NCBI GenBank assembly: GCA_021464415.1
Contig: CM038467.1
Span: forward strand, 66,531,159-66,595,158
Source: Lonicera japonica
Taxonomy: Eukaryota; Streptophyta; Magnoliopsida; Dipsacales; Caprifoliaceae
Direction: 5' to 3'
DNA: 64,000 nt
Positions within the stretch are counted from its first letter, which is position 1; every line of letters starts with the position of its first letter. A model generated the notes under the pieces. The model was not told where the DNA came from and ran no database searches. It was given only the letters and a program-made list of their open reading frames with translations. Of the stretch, positions 1 through 12,733 are shown piece by piece. The position numbers and the translations under genes were made by a program.

Positions 1-683
1 AGCGTGAGCAATAGCGTTTTGGTTTCAGAAGTGCGTAGCTCAAGTAGCGTAAGCTATTCGGGACTCCAATAGCATATTAATTAAAAAAAAATTATTATAC
101 TAAAGAACATTAGTAAAAATTCATTAAAATACTTCAAACAACATTAACACAAAAATTATAATTCGAACACATCAAGTTCTAAAGTTAAAATTCAAACACA
201 AAAATTCAAAAGCATCAAGTTCTAAAGCTAAAATTCAAACGCATCAAGTTCTAAAGTTTAAACTTTCAAAAGATAAACTAAACGTAATCGGTGTCATCCA
301 ACTCTAGTTCACTATCATCATCAAGACTATCTATGATGGGGAATTTTCCACTATCAAAGATCCTTGGATTTATTCCACCATGTTCTTCCATCTCCACATC
401 CTCATCAATAAGGCTCAATCTCTCCTTTTTGCTTTTGCCTCCAGCTATAATACAAGAAAAAAGATTTAAGAACTAATAGAAGGCCAAGTTTTTAAAAAAC
501 AATTATTGCCATATACTTACTTGAACTTTCACCAACCCGCTTTTTTAATGCCAAACGAGAAGGAAGATCTTCATCATCATCATCATCAACATGAACTTCC
601 ACTCGTTTATTAGAATCTATAAGACTGTTAAAGATGTCGAAGGCACACTAACAATGGGATCCCTGGAAAACAACTCATCATCT

Positions 684-2847
684 TTAAGCCAAGAAGGCTC
701 CATGGGGAGGAGAGGGTCTTAATTCTTTCTCAGTTATCCATTCATCATCCGAATCAATTTCATCAACTACAATAGGATCAATGTTGTTTCTCCTCCTAAT
801 GCTTCTCTCCCTTAGTTTAAAGTTATACTTCACATAGACCAATGCTAGCTTTAAACCTTTTATATTCAAGCATATTCCTTTTTTTTGTATCTTTCTAACA
901 TTATAAAGAGTATTAAATTAGAAATTTGAAATTTAAATATGATATTAAAAATAAGGCTAAGTAGTACAATAATTACCAACTCAAAAGTGCTCCAATTTCT
1001 TTCACATCCCGAAGCACTACAAGTAAGGCTAAGCACTCAAATAGCAAAGCTAGTAAGTTTGGGTGTCTTACTACCAAAGCATTCCCACCACTTGGCTAAA
1101 AAACAATAAATAAAATAGATATAAAATATAAAAGAATAATTGTAATTCAATAAAAATAATACCTAGAGCTCGCAACTTTCTTGATCATATTGCCATTGGA
1201 CATCCGAATTCTCTTTGTGCATTGTCATAGTAGTCCAATTGAATATCGGCCTTAAGACGATCGTCAGAAGACAACATCATATCCATGCAAGCATAAAATC
1301 CATCTTTGACTTCGGTGCAATTAGAGAAGCTATCTTTATAACGCAATTGTGGGTTCAAGTAATACCCAGCCGCATGTAGAGGATGATGAAGTTATGGAGT
1401 CCATCTCTCATCTATTTTCTTCCAAATGGGCATGTATTTTTTTTAACTCGGCCACGATTAAATTTAATGGTCTGTTTTGCCCTGTCCATAAGCTCGTATA
1501 TATAAACCATGGCCGGTTTCTCCTTCGAATCAACTTCTCTTAGCACACTAACAAGAAGAACAACAGTCTTCACACAAAACGCTACATATGGCCAAAAGTT
1601 AGGATCATTAACCACAATTATTTTAACTACTTTCCCTTCGATTTTTTGTGCTTGAGGAGAAGTAACACACTATTCGGAAGAAAACATAATTTCGAGAGCT
1701 CTTTTTGCTTGTACATACTTTGAAGGGTGAGAAAGGCAGTGGAAAAGCGAGTTACAACGGGGCGGAGAAGTTCTTTATCATTATTATGCTTCTTCATTAA
1801 AGAAAAGATTGTGCCATGGCCATAAATGAATTTCACCACCTGTTTAGCATGTTCAACTGCCTCCTTGAATAATCTCAATTTTGCAATGTCCTCCAACATA
1901 AGATTAATGCAATGTGCCGCACAAGGTGTCCACCATAAGCCCTTCCTACTTTCCATAATTCTTTTTCCTGCATTCTTACAATTTGTAGCATTATCCGTGA
2001 CAATTTGGATAACATTTTTTTCTCCAATTTCACTTACAACATCATCAAGATACTTAAAAATCAATTCTTCATTTTTAATGCTATCGGAAACATCAACATA
2101 TTAAAAAAAAAAAAAAGTACCCGCGGGACTATTGACTAAAAAATTCATCAAAGCTCTATTCTTCCCATCCCTCCACCAATCAGATATAATAGTGCATCCA
2201 TATGTTTTCCAAGCTCTTTTGTGCTCCTCATAAATAATATTTATGTCATCAACTTCTGCCTTAAGTATCCATGTTCTTAATTCATGCATACTAGGAGGCT
2301 TAAACCCTTTTCCATATTCAGCAATCCCCTTAACCATAGGCAATCAATATGGATCATTAACAACATTGAAAGAAAGTGGGCTTAAGAAACAAAATGACCA
2401 ACTCTACGTTTGACATCCTTAAGCAATTCTTTTTTGTATGCTGAATTAATGGTTGTTTGTCTAGGTTCTGAACTGATAAAGCTATTAAGTGTGCTTTTAG
2501 ATTGATTAATACTACCACCAACACCATGTGAACTGCCTCCCTCACTTCAAATATTTGACGATTGATTAATAATCCCACCCCCAGGACCCTCACCAATTTC
2601 ACGTAACAATTTCGATTTCTTCATTTTTATAACTTTATAAATTTGTAAACCTTTAGTAATTTCGTTTTTCACCTCTTCCGGAACATTCTAGCAAGGTGAA
2701 ACACCTTTGCAGGTTTGAGCGAAGAGATCTTTCAAACGTAACACCCCCATTCGATTTATAATAGCAAAATTTACATCTAAGACACTTTTCTCCTACCAAT
2801 TGATATGCATATTTCCAAGGACTATCCTTTTTAGAATTTGTAGGCAT
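684..2847 (-). pseudogene. hAT transposase (BED finger, DUF659, hAT dimerisation) pseudogene
   Basis: Read on the minus strand, pieces of one protein appear in the right order but in shifting frames. A BED zinc finger comes first (2653-2847; W-K-Y-A-Y, CKFC, then GGVT, after which the frame breaks). A DUF659 start follows (2101-2343; GKGFKPPSMHELRTW and SDWWRDGKNRALMNF), broken at a run of A at 2103-2115. The catalytic core is at 1627-2064 (VTDNATNCKNAGK, WTPCAAHCINLML). Next come 1412-1615 (FWPYVAFCVKTV, VDSKEKPAMVYIYE) and 1200-1410 (LHAAGYYLNPQLRY). The C-terminal dimerisation block at about 960-1090 has a stop (TGA) inside 'FAI*VLSLTCSASGCERNWS'. The tail at 684-869 has LVYVKYNFKLRER and DSDDEWITE. 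This part normally joins two monomers of a cut-and-paste transposase in the nucleus. Frameshifts and stops make it non-functional. Confidence 0.85.
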
Positions 2848-3510
2848 CGTTCAAGTAAAACAAGAGTAGGTCCAGCCACCAAATAAAATAGCCTAAGTTC
2901 AGCTAATAAACAAAAGAGTAGGTTCAGCACTTCAGCCACAAAAAAAAAAAGAAAAAGTAAAAAAAAAACAATAGGTTCAGCACTTCAGCCAAAACAAACA
3001 AAAAAAAGCCCAGTAGGTTTAGCATTTTAGCTATAACAAACAAAAAATAAATAAATAAATAGAACAGTCGTAGGCTGAACTTCAGCCACAAATAAAACGA
3101 GGGGCTAGGGCTTAAGAAATACCTTACGTAAGGAGAGTCAAAGAACGAATAGAGGAAAGGAGAGATGTCGAACGGACATACAGAGAAAGAGAAGCAGCAG
3201 CAACGACGAAGGACGAATATCAGTGAGAGACGACGTTGGAGAGAGGAGAACAGAGGAGAGACGACGTTGGAGAGAAGAGAACAAAGGATAGTCGATGTCT
3301 GGATTTCAATAAGCTAAGCCTTCTTAGCTCAACTCATTTATTTGACCAAGCTTTCCACTCTTCTCAAATAGTGTATGTTTTATCCAAATAGCGTACGCTA
3401 TTCACGCTATAGCATGCCACATCATCGAAACACCCACGCTTTTTGTTCCCTTCGCTATTCTTGGCACGCTATGCAGCGTTAGGGTGAAATTTTGGGCTAT
3501 AGCGCGCTAT

Positions 3511-3531
3511 GTTACGCTTTTCAAAACACTG
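3511..3531. repeat. Right terminal inverted repeat of the hAT element
   Basis: The last bases are gttacgcttttcaaaacact plus g; the reverse complement begins CAGTGTTTTGAAAAG. Upstream of it (3380-3510) are repeated TAGCGxxCGCTA palindromes such as tagcgtacgcta and atagcgcgctat. Confidence 0.7.
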
Positions 3532-4108
3532 AGTGTGAAATAAAAATAATAACAAATAAACAAAAACAGCAGCAAGTGTAAAACTCAATTAATAATTATA
3601 AGAAAATCATAGAATCGGTGTACTATGGAAAAATGTTGTGGGTATATAATAAAATTTTGTTAGGCTGAATTTTTTTAGTAAAGAGGTGGCCAAGTATATT
3701 CTTTGTCAGAGAGGCATAATAGAGTAATGTATTTTTACTAAGGTTTTAAAATTGATAAATAGTTAATTCAAATAAAAGTATGTGGGATTATTTTGCACGT
3801 TACTAAACAATAATATATAACTGTCATATAAATAATAAAATGGTGAAAAAACAAATAAAGTTCACTTACTCCCCATGATGTACAGCAAGAATGTTTTACT
3901 GAGCCACAACTACAATATATTCAAAAATTTTTTAAATAATAAACATAATTATAAATAAAAAAAAGTTTTAGAATTATATAAATTTATAATGTTAAAAGCA
4001 ATCAAGTAAAATAGAGTTTAATAGGAACACATTTGTGGTGAACTTTGCAATGAAATTTTAATTCATTCTAAAAGCTTTGTAATTTTATAGGATTTATTAA
4101 ATAATTTC
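3532..4108. other. AT-rich spacer, no gene seen
   Basis: Between the hAT end and the Athila element is about 580 bases of AT-rich sequence with only short spurious reading frames and no recognisable repeat. Confidence 0.6.
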
Positions 4109-4113
4109 CTTCT

Positions 4114-5889
4114 TGACGCGCCAAAAATACTTCCGTGCTTAGGAACCCAAGTGTAGGTTGTCAAGTTATAATACTTGGTAAGTCAAAGTGTCGAACCACA
4201 AGAATAGTCGGAAAGATGATGCGGTGATTACGAGTCCAAGGTTTCGTTTAAGAGAGTTTAATTGGTTGATTTTAGTTGTTAATTTTAAAGTCTTGCAATA
4301 AAAAATTAAAGTGATGTATCAATTGATAAGAAAATGTTAAGGCATTATAGAATTCATTTTCTTTGCAATGTTATGTAAAATTAATCTCATTCAAAATTCT
4401 TAATGCAATTCCTAAGTGTTGAGTACCTTACACTTTTCTAAGCAAAAGGGTGTGAATCCAAAGCAACCCATTCCCATATAAATGCCATATAAAGAAAGGG
4501 TGTAAGTAAAATTCAACACAAATGATCTCTCATTTTTATCTTATAACAAAGGGTGTGAAGCAATTTCAACCCAATCCCATAAAATGTCCAACCAAGATGT
4601 AAACGTGAGATACACCAAAAGAAAAGGCATAAACTTAAACTAGGCATTGAGAATTCATTGTTAGTTTCCCTTAGGCAATTGACTTGATTATGAAAATGGC
4701 CAACTAAAAAGTTTAGCTCAATAAATCATAACATTTCATTTGTCTAAGATTGGGAGGTCTAGGTGGAGATTAAATCATCCAGTTTAGACACATTTGATAA
4801 ATACAAATGGAATCCTTAAGGTGATTAGTGGAGTTGATTATGGCATAAACTTAAGAGATCCTCCTACGTAACACTCTAACTAAGAAAATATTGAGTCGCA
4901 AAATCACATAAAGTGTAGAAAGCACTCACCATATCATTAAAGCATTCAAGGATTGGAAAATCAAATTTATAGTATTTATATTAATATTCAAAGACTAAAC
5001 ATGCTTGGCAATAAAAAGTATCTCATTCATAGAAGGAATGGACATAGGCTAATAAGAAATACATAACTATATCATCTCCTCATTAATGCTTGAAATCTAT
5101 GTATACAAGGCATACAAAGTCAAATCACCTTATGAGGATTATCTTACTAGCTTATGAATGGTTGATTGAATGGAGAAGATGAAGGATTCAACAAGTATTT
5201 AATAATACTAACAATGGAATAAGAAACAAACTTACATAATTAATGCAATGCACACTTCATCTTTTAGCCTTAGCAATGAAACTACTCCATGATAGTTTTA
5301 TGAACAAAAACCATTAAAGTGATCTCCATTTCTTTAACTAGATTTTTAACAAGTGATAATAGAGAGAAGTGCAGGAGAATACTTATGTTACTTTGAATCT
5401 AGATCTAGAAAATTACCTCATTTACATAAGGGACAAAGAGCAATGAAATAATGGGAGAGTAATGCCCAAAAATGGGTATTCTAGAACACTTTTCTAAAGA
5501 ACCCAATGGGTAAGCATCTAATCCTATATAGAAATGGAAAGTCTAGCACTTTTGGTGAGTTTCAATGCATAAAAAAGGAAGAAAAGCTGCTTTTAGGGGC
5601 TGTACTTTGAGATCTGGGAGGCCTCTGATCGATCAGAGGTTCCTCTAGTTGATCAGATGGTAGATTTTGCTCTGCTAGTTGGGCTCTGATCGATCAGAGG
5701 ATTCTCTGATTTATCAGAGGGCAGATTATGCACTAAAAGGTAGCCTCTAATTGATCAGAAAATCCTCTGATTGATCAAAGGACTGCTTCGGAAAACTTTA
5801 TTCTTCTTTTTTGGCTTCTATCTCTCTTGTACACTTTCCAAAGCTCCCCAACTTGCTTCCAAAATCTATGGGCACAATCAAGACACTAG
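4114..5889 (-). repeat. Athila left (3') LTR, first part
   Basis: Matches 28729-30490 closely along its whole length, including the palindrome cluster at 5623-5780 and the TATA-like box at about 5523-5531. It is broken after 'gacactag' by the Ogre-like element; the equivalent position in the right LTR is uninterrupted ('gacactagtaaaggc'). Confidence 0.92.
5623..5785. repeat. Palindrome cluster in Athila left LTR
   Basis: Six copies of CTCTGATCGATCAGAG or close variants, arranged as three pairs. The first is a perfect 16-bp palindrome centred on TCGA. The same arrangement is better preserved in the right LTR (30252-30412). Confidence 0.85.
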
Positions 5890-7915
5890 TGTGAGAACCC
5901 GCGTTCTCGACGCCCGAGGGTCCCCGTGGGCGGCGATTCCTTTTGTTGATTTGGAAATCAGGTTTTGAAAAGAATAAGAGTCGCCATTTTGTTTTACTAA
6001 ACAAACAAAAAGGTTCGTGTAAAAGAGACTTATTTATGGACTAAATATCCTCTTATACACAATATATGCGAAACCAGTTGATTCGAAGGTTCGGGGATTA
6101 AGTTACGAATCGGGAAGGTGTTAGGCACCCAATTCGCCCTTTCGGTCTCTTAAGTAGGATATGCGTGTGTTATAATTCAGTTCTTGCATGCTATTGCTAT
6201 TACTTTACAGCTTTTCGTGCTTGCCTTAAAAATCGGGATTTTGGGGTTGGGATGAAAACGATGTGTTTCCTAATTCACCCATGATTTTGAAAATAATTGT
6301 GTGTGTGTGATTTGAAAAAGAGAGTTTGATAATAATAGATGCAATGAAACAAGTGATTTTGTAAAGCATTGGGCTTTTCGGAAACTGATTCAATGTGGAA
6401 TCTTATATTCGATATTATATGAGGCGAGTTGACCGATCGTATACCAAAGTCTATTGATTAAACCGGTATAGATGGCAATAGTGCTCTCATGATCGAGTAT
6501 TTATCACATACACACCGCAATCTATGAGTTAGATTGGATATATAGCGATTATCGATTCCTTCGTATAACAATACCGCTAATCCGAACTTTTGGAAAAGTA
6601 AGAAAGTAATAATACTATTTTGGAATTGGATTAGGGTTTATTATACGCCTTTAATTTTGAAAAATAATTTGAAAAAGGGTTTTGAAAAGCTATTAAGTAA
6701 TAAAAATTATGCAAACAAGAGTATGAATTATAAAATTGACGAATAAATAAAAGGAGAGAGAGAAAATTATACCTGAGCCTTCTTGGAAGGAGAGAATAAG
6801 GATCTCTTGGTGTGTACCACGAAATTCCCTTGATTGTTGATGAAAATAATGAATGGAGGGGGGGTCTATTTATAGTTGTCAAAATACTTGGAGAGCAAGA
6901 AAAGAGATTGCAACTAGGACTCTTGGAAATTATCGCGAGACCTTCCCACCGTTGGATCATCCTGAATTTTGGATATGTGTTGTAAATAGGAATATTCTAG
7001 ATCGTGTAAAAATTTCAGGTCGATCGGATTTCGGGAAGGTTCCCTTTCGTTATGATTGGTACGAAGAGTTTGTGTCCGCGTAGGAAAGGTACTTGTTGTA
7101 GACAAGGTCCCTTGTTTGCACGAGACGTCAGGTTCTAACCGTTGGATCAGGCTAAATTTTGGATATGTATTGCCAATATAAGTATTTTACACCTTGTAAA
7201 AATTTGAGGATGATCGGAGTTCGGGAAGGACTCGGTCTCCTTGGCTTGGTACAAAGAGTTTGTTCCCGCATAGAAAACGTACTTGCGTACAAAAACCTCG
7301 ACAACTGAACTTCCAACCGTTGGATTATGCTGATTTTTTGATATATTTTCCCTCCAAATGTTTTCTAACTTGTGTCCAAATTTGAGGTCGATCAGATTTC
7401 GAGAAGGCCACTATTTATTTTAATTTGCTACGAAGGACATTTCAACTGGAATTGCACGGTAGACAAATTGATTTTTGAGGACCCCATGTCCGACAAAGAT
7501 GCTCTTCCCCACAATAAGGCCTATCCACTTACCAAACTTCAAACCATTTTAACCTCCATTTGACCACCCGAAATAAACTCGCAATTTTTTGAATTTTCGG
7601 AGATCCGACCGTCGGATTTAGCTGATTTTCGAGTATGTTACTCCTTTTGATAATTTCCAACAACTCTCAAAGTTTGAGGATGATCCAAAGTACGTGACTC
7701 TCCTTTCACAAATTTCCCGGAGTTTTGACGGTTTTTCGATTCCGACAATTTTCGATAATTCTGTGACTCCTCATCCGGGGTCCTTTCGACTTTCTTCTTT
7801 GACCTGTATCACATGTACATAGTACATGTGTATCTAGGAATGCTCGTGCGTGCATGCATGTTTATTTCTTTGAAAATTAGGATTCTTGCGGGGGTCGCAA
7901 AATGAGGTGTTCACA
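5890..7915 (-). repeat. Ogre-like element, left (3') LTR
   Basis: Begins TGTGAGAACCCGCG and ends GTTCACA. It carries four diverged direct repeats starting at about 6948, 7138, 7316 and 7608. Each opens with accgt(t/c)ggat and in three of the four is followed some 70 bases later by a gatcgga/gatcaga plus ttcgggaagg block. The reading frames inside it (for example 6853-7083) recur in the other LTR and look like no protein. Confidence 0.92.
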
Positions 7916-8116
7916 GACCCTCTCGGCCTGGGTTCTTTGTGAAGCAAAGAAACCAGGACGATAATGAGAACGCATCATTTTGCGGCACTCGCATGAATCA
8001 CATATGATATTTTGAAAACAATGCAATGCAAATGATGCTGTGCTATGCTGCTTCTATCTCTCATTGGGATGGATGCGCGATGTTCGGAACATATCTTGTG
8101 TCTTGCCGTGATGTGT

Positions 8117-9412
8117 GACCCATGTAGAGGGGTGAGCCCCCTGCTCTAGTGAAGTGTACTAGCCGCGTAGAGGGTGAGCCCCTTCTTTAATAGGATTGGG
8201 AACCGTGTAGAGGGTGAGCCCCTGCCTTAACGGGATTGGGAACCGTGTAGAGGGTGAGCCCCTGCCTTAACGGGATTTAAGAACCGTGTAGAGGGTGAGC
8301 CCTTACTTTAACGGGATTGGGAACCGTGTAGAGGGTGGGCCCCTGCTTTAACGGGATTGGGAACCGTGTAGAGGGTGAGCCCCTGCTTTAACGGGATTGG
8401 GAACCGTGTAGAGGGTGAGCCCCTGCTTTAACGGGATTGGGAACCGTGTAGAGGGTGAGCCCCTGCTTTAACGGGATTTGAGAACCGTGCTTGAGAACCG
8501 TGTAGAGGGTGAGCCCCTGCCTTAACGGGATTGGGAACCGTGTAGAGGGTGAGCCCCTGCTTTAACGGGATTGGGAACCGTGTAGAGGGTGGGCCCCTGC
8601 TTTAACGGGATTGGGAACCGTGTAGAGGGTGAGCCCCTGCTTTAACGGGATTTGAGAACCGTGCTTGAGAACCGTGTAGAGGGTGAGCCCCTGCCTTAAC
8701 GGGATTGGGAACCGTGTAGAGGGTGAGCCCCTGCTTTAACGGGATTGGGAACCGTGTAGAGGGTGAGCCCCTGCTTTAACGGGATTGGGAACCGTGTAGT
8801 GGGTGGGCCCCTGCTTTAACGGGATTGGGAACTGTGTAGAGGGTGAGCCCCTGCTTTAACGGGATTTGGGAACCGTGTAGAGGGTGAGCCCCTGCCTTAA
8901 CGGGATTTGAGAACCGTGTAGAGGGTGAGCCCCTGCCTTAACGGGATTGGGAACCGTGTAGAGGGTGAGCCCCTGCCTTAACGGGATTGGGAACTGGACT
9001 GTGTGAACCGTGCTTGTGAACCGTGTAGAGGGTGAGCCCCTGCTTTAACGGACTTGTGAACCGTGCTTGTGATCCGTGTAGAGAGTGAGCCCCTGCTTTA
9101 ACGAACTTGTGAACTGTGCTTGTGAACCGTGTAGAGGGTGAGCCCCTGCTTTAACGGACTTGTGAACCATGCTTGTGAACCGTGTAAAGGGTGAGCCCCT
9201 GCTTTAACGGACTTGTGAACCGTGTAGAGGGTGAGCCCCTGCTTTAACGGACTTGTGAACCGTGCTTGTGAACCGTGTAGAGGGTGAGCCCCTGCTTTAA
9301 CGGACTGTGTGAACCGTGCTTGTGAACCGTGTAGAGGGTGAGCCCTGCTTTAACGGACCTGAGAACCATGCTTGTGAACCGTGTAGAGGGTGAACCCCTA
9401 CTTTAATGGACT
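8117..9412. repeat. 40-bp tandem repeat array (with longer variants)
   Basis: About 30 copies of a unit of the form gggaaccgtgtagagggtga + gcccctgctttaacgggatt. Most units are 40 bp. Longer units contain an extra 'gaaccgtgcttga/tg' segment; in the first half these recur about 174 bp apart (8473 and 8647), and after about 9000 the longer form dominates. In element orientation the array lies just upstream of the 3' LTR. Confidence 0.93.
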
Positions 9413-9419
9413 TTGTGGG

Positions 9420-9710
9420 ATTGTTCTGTCAGTGATTCTAGCATGGTGTATGTTTGCTGGGGATATGATGATTGATTGTATGCTGGCTAAAAATTGATGG
9501 TATGATGATTGATGGCCTGCTGGGGAGTTGAGAATTCCTACTGGCTAGGATAAAGGCTGAGAGTTGATGATCTGCTGAGGATATGAGAACTCCTACTAGC
9601 ATGGATAATGGTTGATGTGCGGGTTAATGATCTGCTACGGAAATGAGAATTCCTACTGGCTAGGATAATGGCTGAGGGTTGATGCTGAGGAGGTGAGAGT
9701 CTCATAGAGA
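9420..9710. repeat. Short degenerate tandem repeats of about 65 bp
   Basis: Repeated 'gagaattcctactggctaggataa..ggctgagggttgatg' and 'gatctgctgaggatatgag' segments; about three to four imperfect copies within the Ogre-like element. Confidence 0.7.
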
Positions 9711-10500
9711 AAGAGTTCCGGTGTGATTTTATTTATTTATTTATTATTTTTATTTTTTTTTGAAAAGAAGTACTTTTGGCTGGCCTCTTTTTCCTTGAGA
9801 AATGATTCGAGTTACGTTCTCTCTGTTCTCGAAACCTCGTGTATGAATTTTGGACTTTGCCTCTTGCTCAGCTTCCGTGGCATTTTTTCTTTTATCACTA
9901 GGGTGCGATTCTGCTTATTGTTTCCTGACTTCGCGAGAAAAGAATTTTTTGTGCCTGCATCATTTTCTATTTTTCGATGCCCTTATTCCTCCTTGATTAA
10001 TTGAAAGCTTTTTGATACAGCCTTTTTTTTCAGCTTACTTTTTTTTTCTTTTGCATGGTCAGCAGCCTTCCTCACCCAAGACGTAGCCCTGGGCCTTTCA
10101 GCCTAGCTGTCACTCTTGGTGTGGCTCTCGCTGCCATCTTTTTTCCTTTTCTATTTTTTCAATATTCTTTTCTTTTGGCACTGTGGGATTTATCCTCTTT
10201 TCTACTCTTTCAATTTTTTCTTGTACCCACTTTGTTTCTTCTCACTTTGTCAGGTTTTCTGAGCATCATCGTCCTTGCGATTCGAGAATGTTTACTTTGG
10301 AAGTTCGCATTTGACATCGTCGTGCTGTGTTTGTGATTTTCAGTTCGAGAACTTTTGGGAGCGTATCTTGAATACTTCTTGGGCGAGAAGAAGCTAGGCC
10401 AAAAGTCCTTTTTGTGGGGGCTTGTTCCCTGTGTTTTTTACGAAATCTTATCATTCCAGTCTTTCTCTCTATCTTTCTCTGATATCCTCTCAAATGGGGT
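9711..10500. other. T-rich internal region of the Ogre-like element, no gene
   Basis: Pyrimidine-rich on the plus strand. Reading frames at 9723-10004 and 10055-10336 translate to Phe/Leu/Ser-rich strings explained by T richness. No gag or pol motif seen. Confidence 0.6.
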
Positions 10501-10905
10501 TTTTGGTTTTAGAGAAGGCTTGACTTTGCCCGTAGGAAGGGCTTTAGTATGTGCATGTGGAAAGAGCTTGGGTTAGCGCTTGTGGAAAGGGCTTTGGAGT
10601 GGTGCTTGTAGAAAGGGCTTGGATTTGCCTGTAAAAAGGGCTTGGATTGGATTGGTGCCTGTAGAAAGGGCTTGGATTCGTGCCTCTAGAAAGGGCTTTG
10701 GATTCGTGCCTATAAAAAGGGCTTGGGATAGGTGCCTATAGAAAGGACTTGGGATTTGATTTGCCTGTACGAAGGGCTTGGAATTTGATTGGCCTCTCTG
10801 GGAGACTTTGTGAAGTGATTCGCCTCTCTAGGATGGCTTGTGAAGTGATTTGACTCTCTGGGAGGGCTTATGATGTGACTTGCCTCTCTAAGAGGGCTTG
10901 TGAAG
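10500..10905. repeat. Degenerate tandem repeat of about 30-35 bp
   Basis: Repeating unit like 'gtgcctgtagaaagggcttggatt', grading after about 10790 into 'gcctctctgggagggcttgtgaagtgatt'. Roughly ten imperfect copies. Confidence 0.8.
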
Positions 10906-11540
10906 TGATCTTATCATGACGATCTGGTCGGTGATGGTGGTGTGACTAATCATCGAGGTATATACCAAGATGCGGTGGTGAAGCCTGTCTGGTAGGCCAT
11001 GGAGCTTAGTGCCTATGTATTCTTGGACTGGTGCGCGGTACACTTATGCAAGTGTTCATGTGTGTGCACTATGCAAATGCTTATGCCATGCTTCCCTAAA
11101 ATTTCGAGTATTCGCATACTTCTTAAATCATCGCACCAACATTGTAAAAACTTGGTTTTGAAAAGGTTTCGAATCTTGAGTTGCCTGATTTATGGAGTAT
11201 GTTACGCTACTTGAAATTACCTAAATGCAGATGCATGCAAGACCGACAATTTTCCGAGAACATAGCAACAGTGAAAAGACAAATATTTGATTTTTGGTCA
11301 ATCAGTGAGTGAGCGTAAGGTGATAAGAGAAATGGAGTGCTGCCGACTTGAGATTTTGCTGATCTTGTGTCATGCTTCCATCTTTGACAAGTTGCTATCT
11401 TCCTCGAGTCCGTGTGCGTTACTGCTTTTTGCTCTTACCCTCAATCTCAGGAGGCTTACCGATATTCTTCAGAGGTAGAATTTCTGATTTTGTTGATAAG
11501 ACGACCATGGGGTTGTGATGGTGTGGGTTAAGCCACCCTT
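10906..11540. other. Internal non-coding part of the Ogre-like element
   Basis: No domain motif or repeat recognised in either strand; reading frames are short. Confidence 0.5.
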
Positions 11541-11950
11541 AGTGCAAATGATAAATGGAGAGGCTAGTCTTGGGGGAGTGGGTCGGGTCTTATTGTCGAT
11601 ACCCTCAGTAGATGTACCCTTGGTAGATGTACCCTTGCCACCCTCAATATGTGTGAATGATGATGGTGAGGCTAGTCTTCGGGGAGTTGTTCTGGTCTTC
11701 TTGTCGAAATCTTTACTGCATATACCCTTGGCACCCTCAGTGTATGCGAGCGATGATGGTAAGGCTGTTTGGGTCTTCTTGTCGATACCCTCAGTAGATG
11801 TACCCTTGGCACCCTCAATATGTGTGAACAATGATGGTGAGGCTAGCCTTCAGGGAGCTGTTCGGGTTTTCTTGTCGACACCCTCAGTGCATATATCCTC
11901 TGATCCTCAGTGTATGTGAATGATGATGGTAAGGCTAGTCTTCGGGGAAC
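11540..11950. repeat. Tandem repeat of about 90-108 bp
   Basis: Four to five units with the shared core 'gaggctagtcttcggggagt', then 'cttcttgtcgataccctcag' and 'tagatgtacccttggcaccctc'. An open frame through it (11515-11919) arises from the repeat itself. Confidence 0.85.
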
Positions 11951-12733
11951 TGTTATGATCTACATCAAGGATGGCTTAAGGATTATGGTTTTGAAGGGGC
12001 TGGTTATGTTTAGGGTTCAACCAGGCTATTTCGGGATCTTGCGGCGGTAGTACAACGATGTTGGCAAGGGCCACAGGAAGTGGGTGGTTGATGTTGGCAG
12101 GAACTGGGATAATGTATTATAGATTGTTAGGTGGAGCTACTGGGTCTCGAGTTTGGTTGCCTTCGGTTGGGTATGGATTTGGATTGGATTGGTTTGGTTC
12201 AGCAGGTATTCTGACAGCGATTAGGGCTCAAGATGGGCTTGGGTGGCCACTTGGTGATCTTTCATGATGGCTACAAACTCGATCAGATCGTGGATTAGAT
12301 GATAGAGGTGTTCAAGGGTTAAGGTGCCACCCTCGGTTTGTGGGAGAACGGGACCAGGCGGAGGACCCGCTGCATGAGAAGCTTCACCTTAATTACCCTC
12401 AGTATCGTCGACCCTGATTTGATGAAGTAGTAGCTCGGTGTTGCAATGAGGAGGCATGATCGGTAGTGAATCTGATCTCGTGAGTCGTCTAGTTTGCCAG
12501 CAGTAGATAATCGGAGTGTTGTGAAGAATGGGGAGACAGAAGTCGGAGATTTGACCGAAAAATTAATATTTTGCCATGAGTTGCATAATTCTCGGAAAAT
12601 TGTGACTCGACAGAAAATAAAATCGAAAACCACTTTTTGGTGATAAGGCAAAAATAGACCGACAGCAACAACTTGAGAAGCCCCGTGATAGGTTTAGGGT
12701 AGGAATATGAATTCCCGGGTTGCCCTTATAACC

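Larger units (their letters stand above)
1..3531 (-). mobile_element. hAT DNA transposon, left end outside window, decayed
   Basis: The right-hand terminus reads, on the minus strand, CAGTGTTTTGAAAAGCG, a normal hAT-type terminus, and ends at 3531. Both ends are crowded with the short subterminal motif TAGCG/CGCTA (1-60 and about 3380-3520), the usual hAT transposase-binding arrangement. A minus-strand transposase relic lies between (684-2847). The left terminal repeat is not seen, so the element starts before the window and its 8-bp target duplication cannot be verified; the candidate right copy is the 8 bases after 3531. The left 300 bases hold short direct repeats of the type 'aaattcaaa(c)gcatcaagttctaaag'. 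Confidence 0.8.

Noticed and set aside
6853..7083. Open frames of 60-90 codons repeated at 6853-7083 and 14548-14796, and at 7372-7563 and 15085-15276, as possible genes
   Set aside because: They lie in the two LTRs of one element, are duplicated because the LTR is, and have no domain-like sequence.
8117..9412. Regular 40-bp repeats that could suggest a CRISPR-like array
   Set aside because: Units are contiguous with no unique spacers, the sequence is eukaryotic, and the array is internal to an LTR element.
10055..10336. Hydrophobic frame resembling a membrane protein
   Set aside because: T-rich sequence gives Phe/Leu by composition; no start context, no homologue pattern, and it is antisense to the element.
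11515..11919. 134-codon frame on the plus strand
   Set aside because: It runs through a tandem repeat of about 90-108 bp on the strand opposite to the element and only reflects the repeat.
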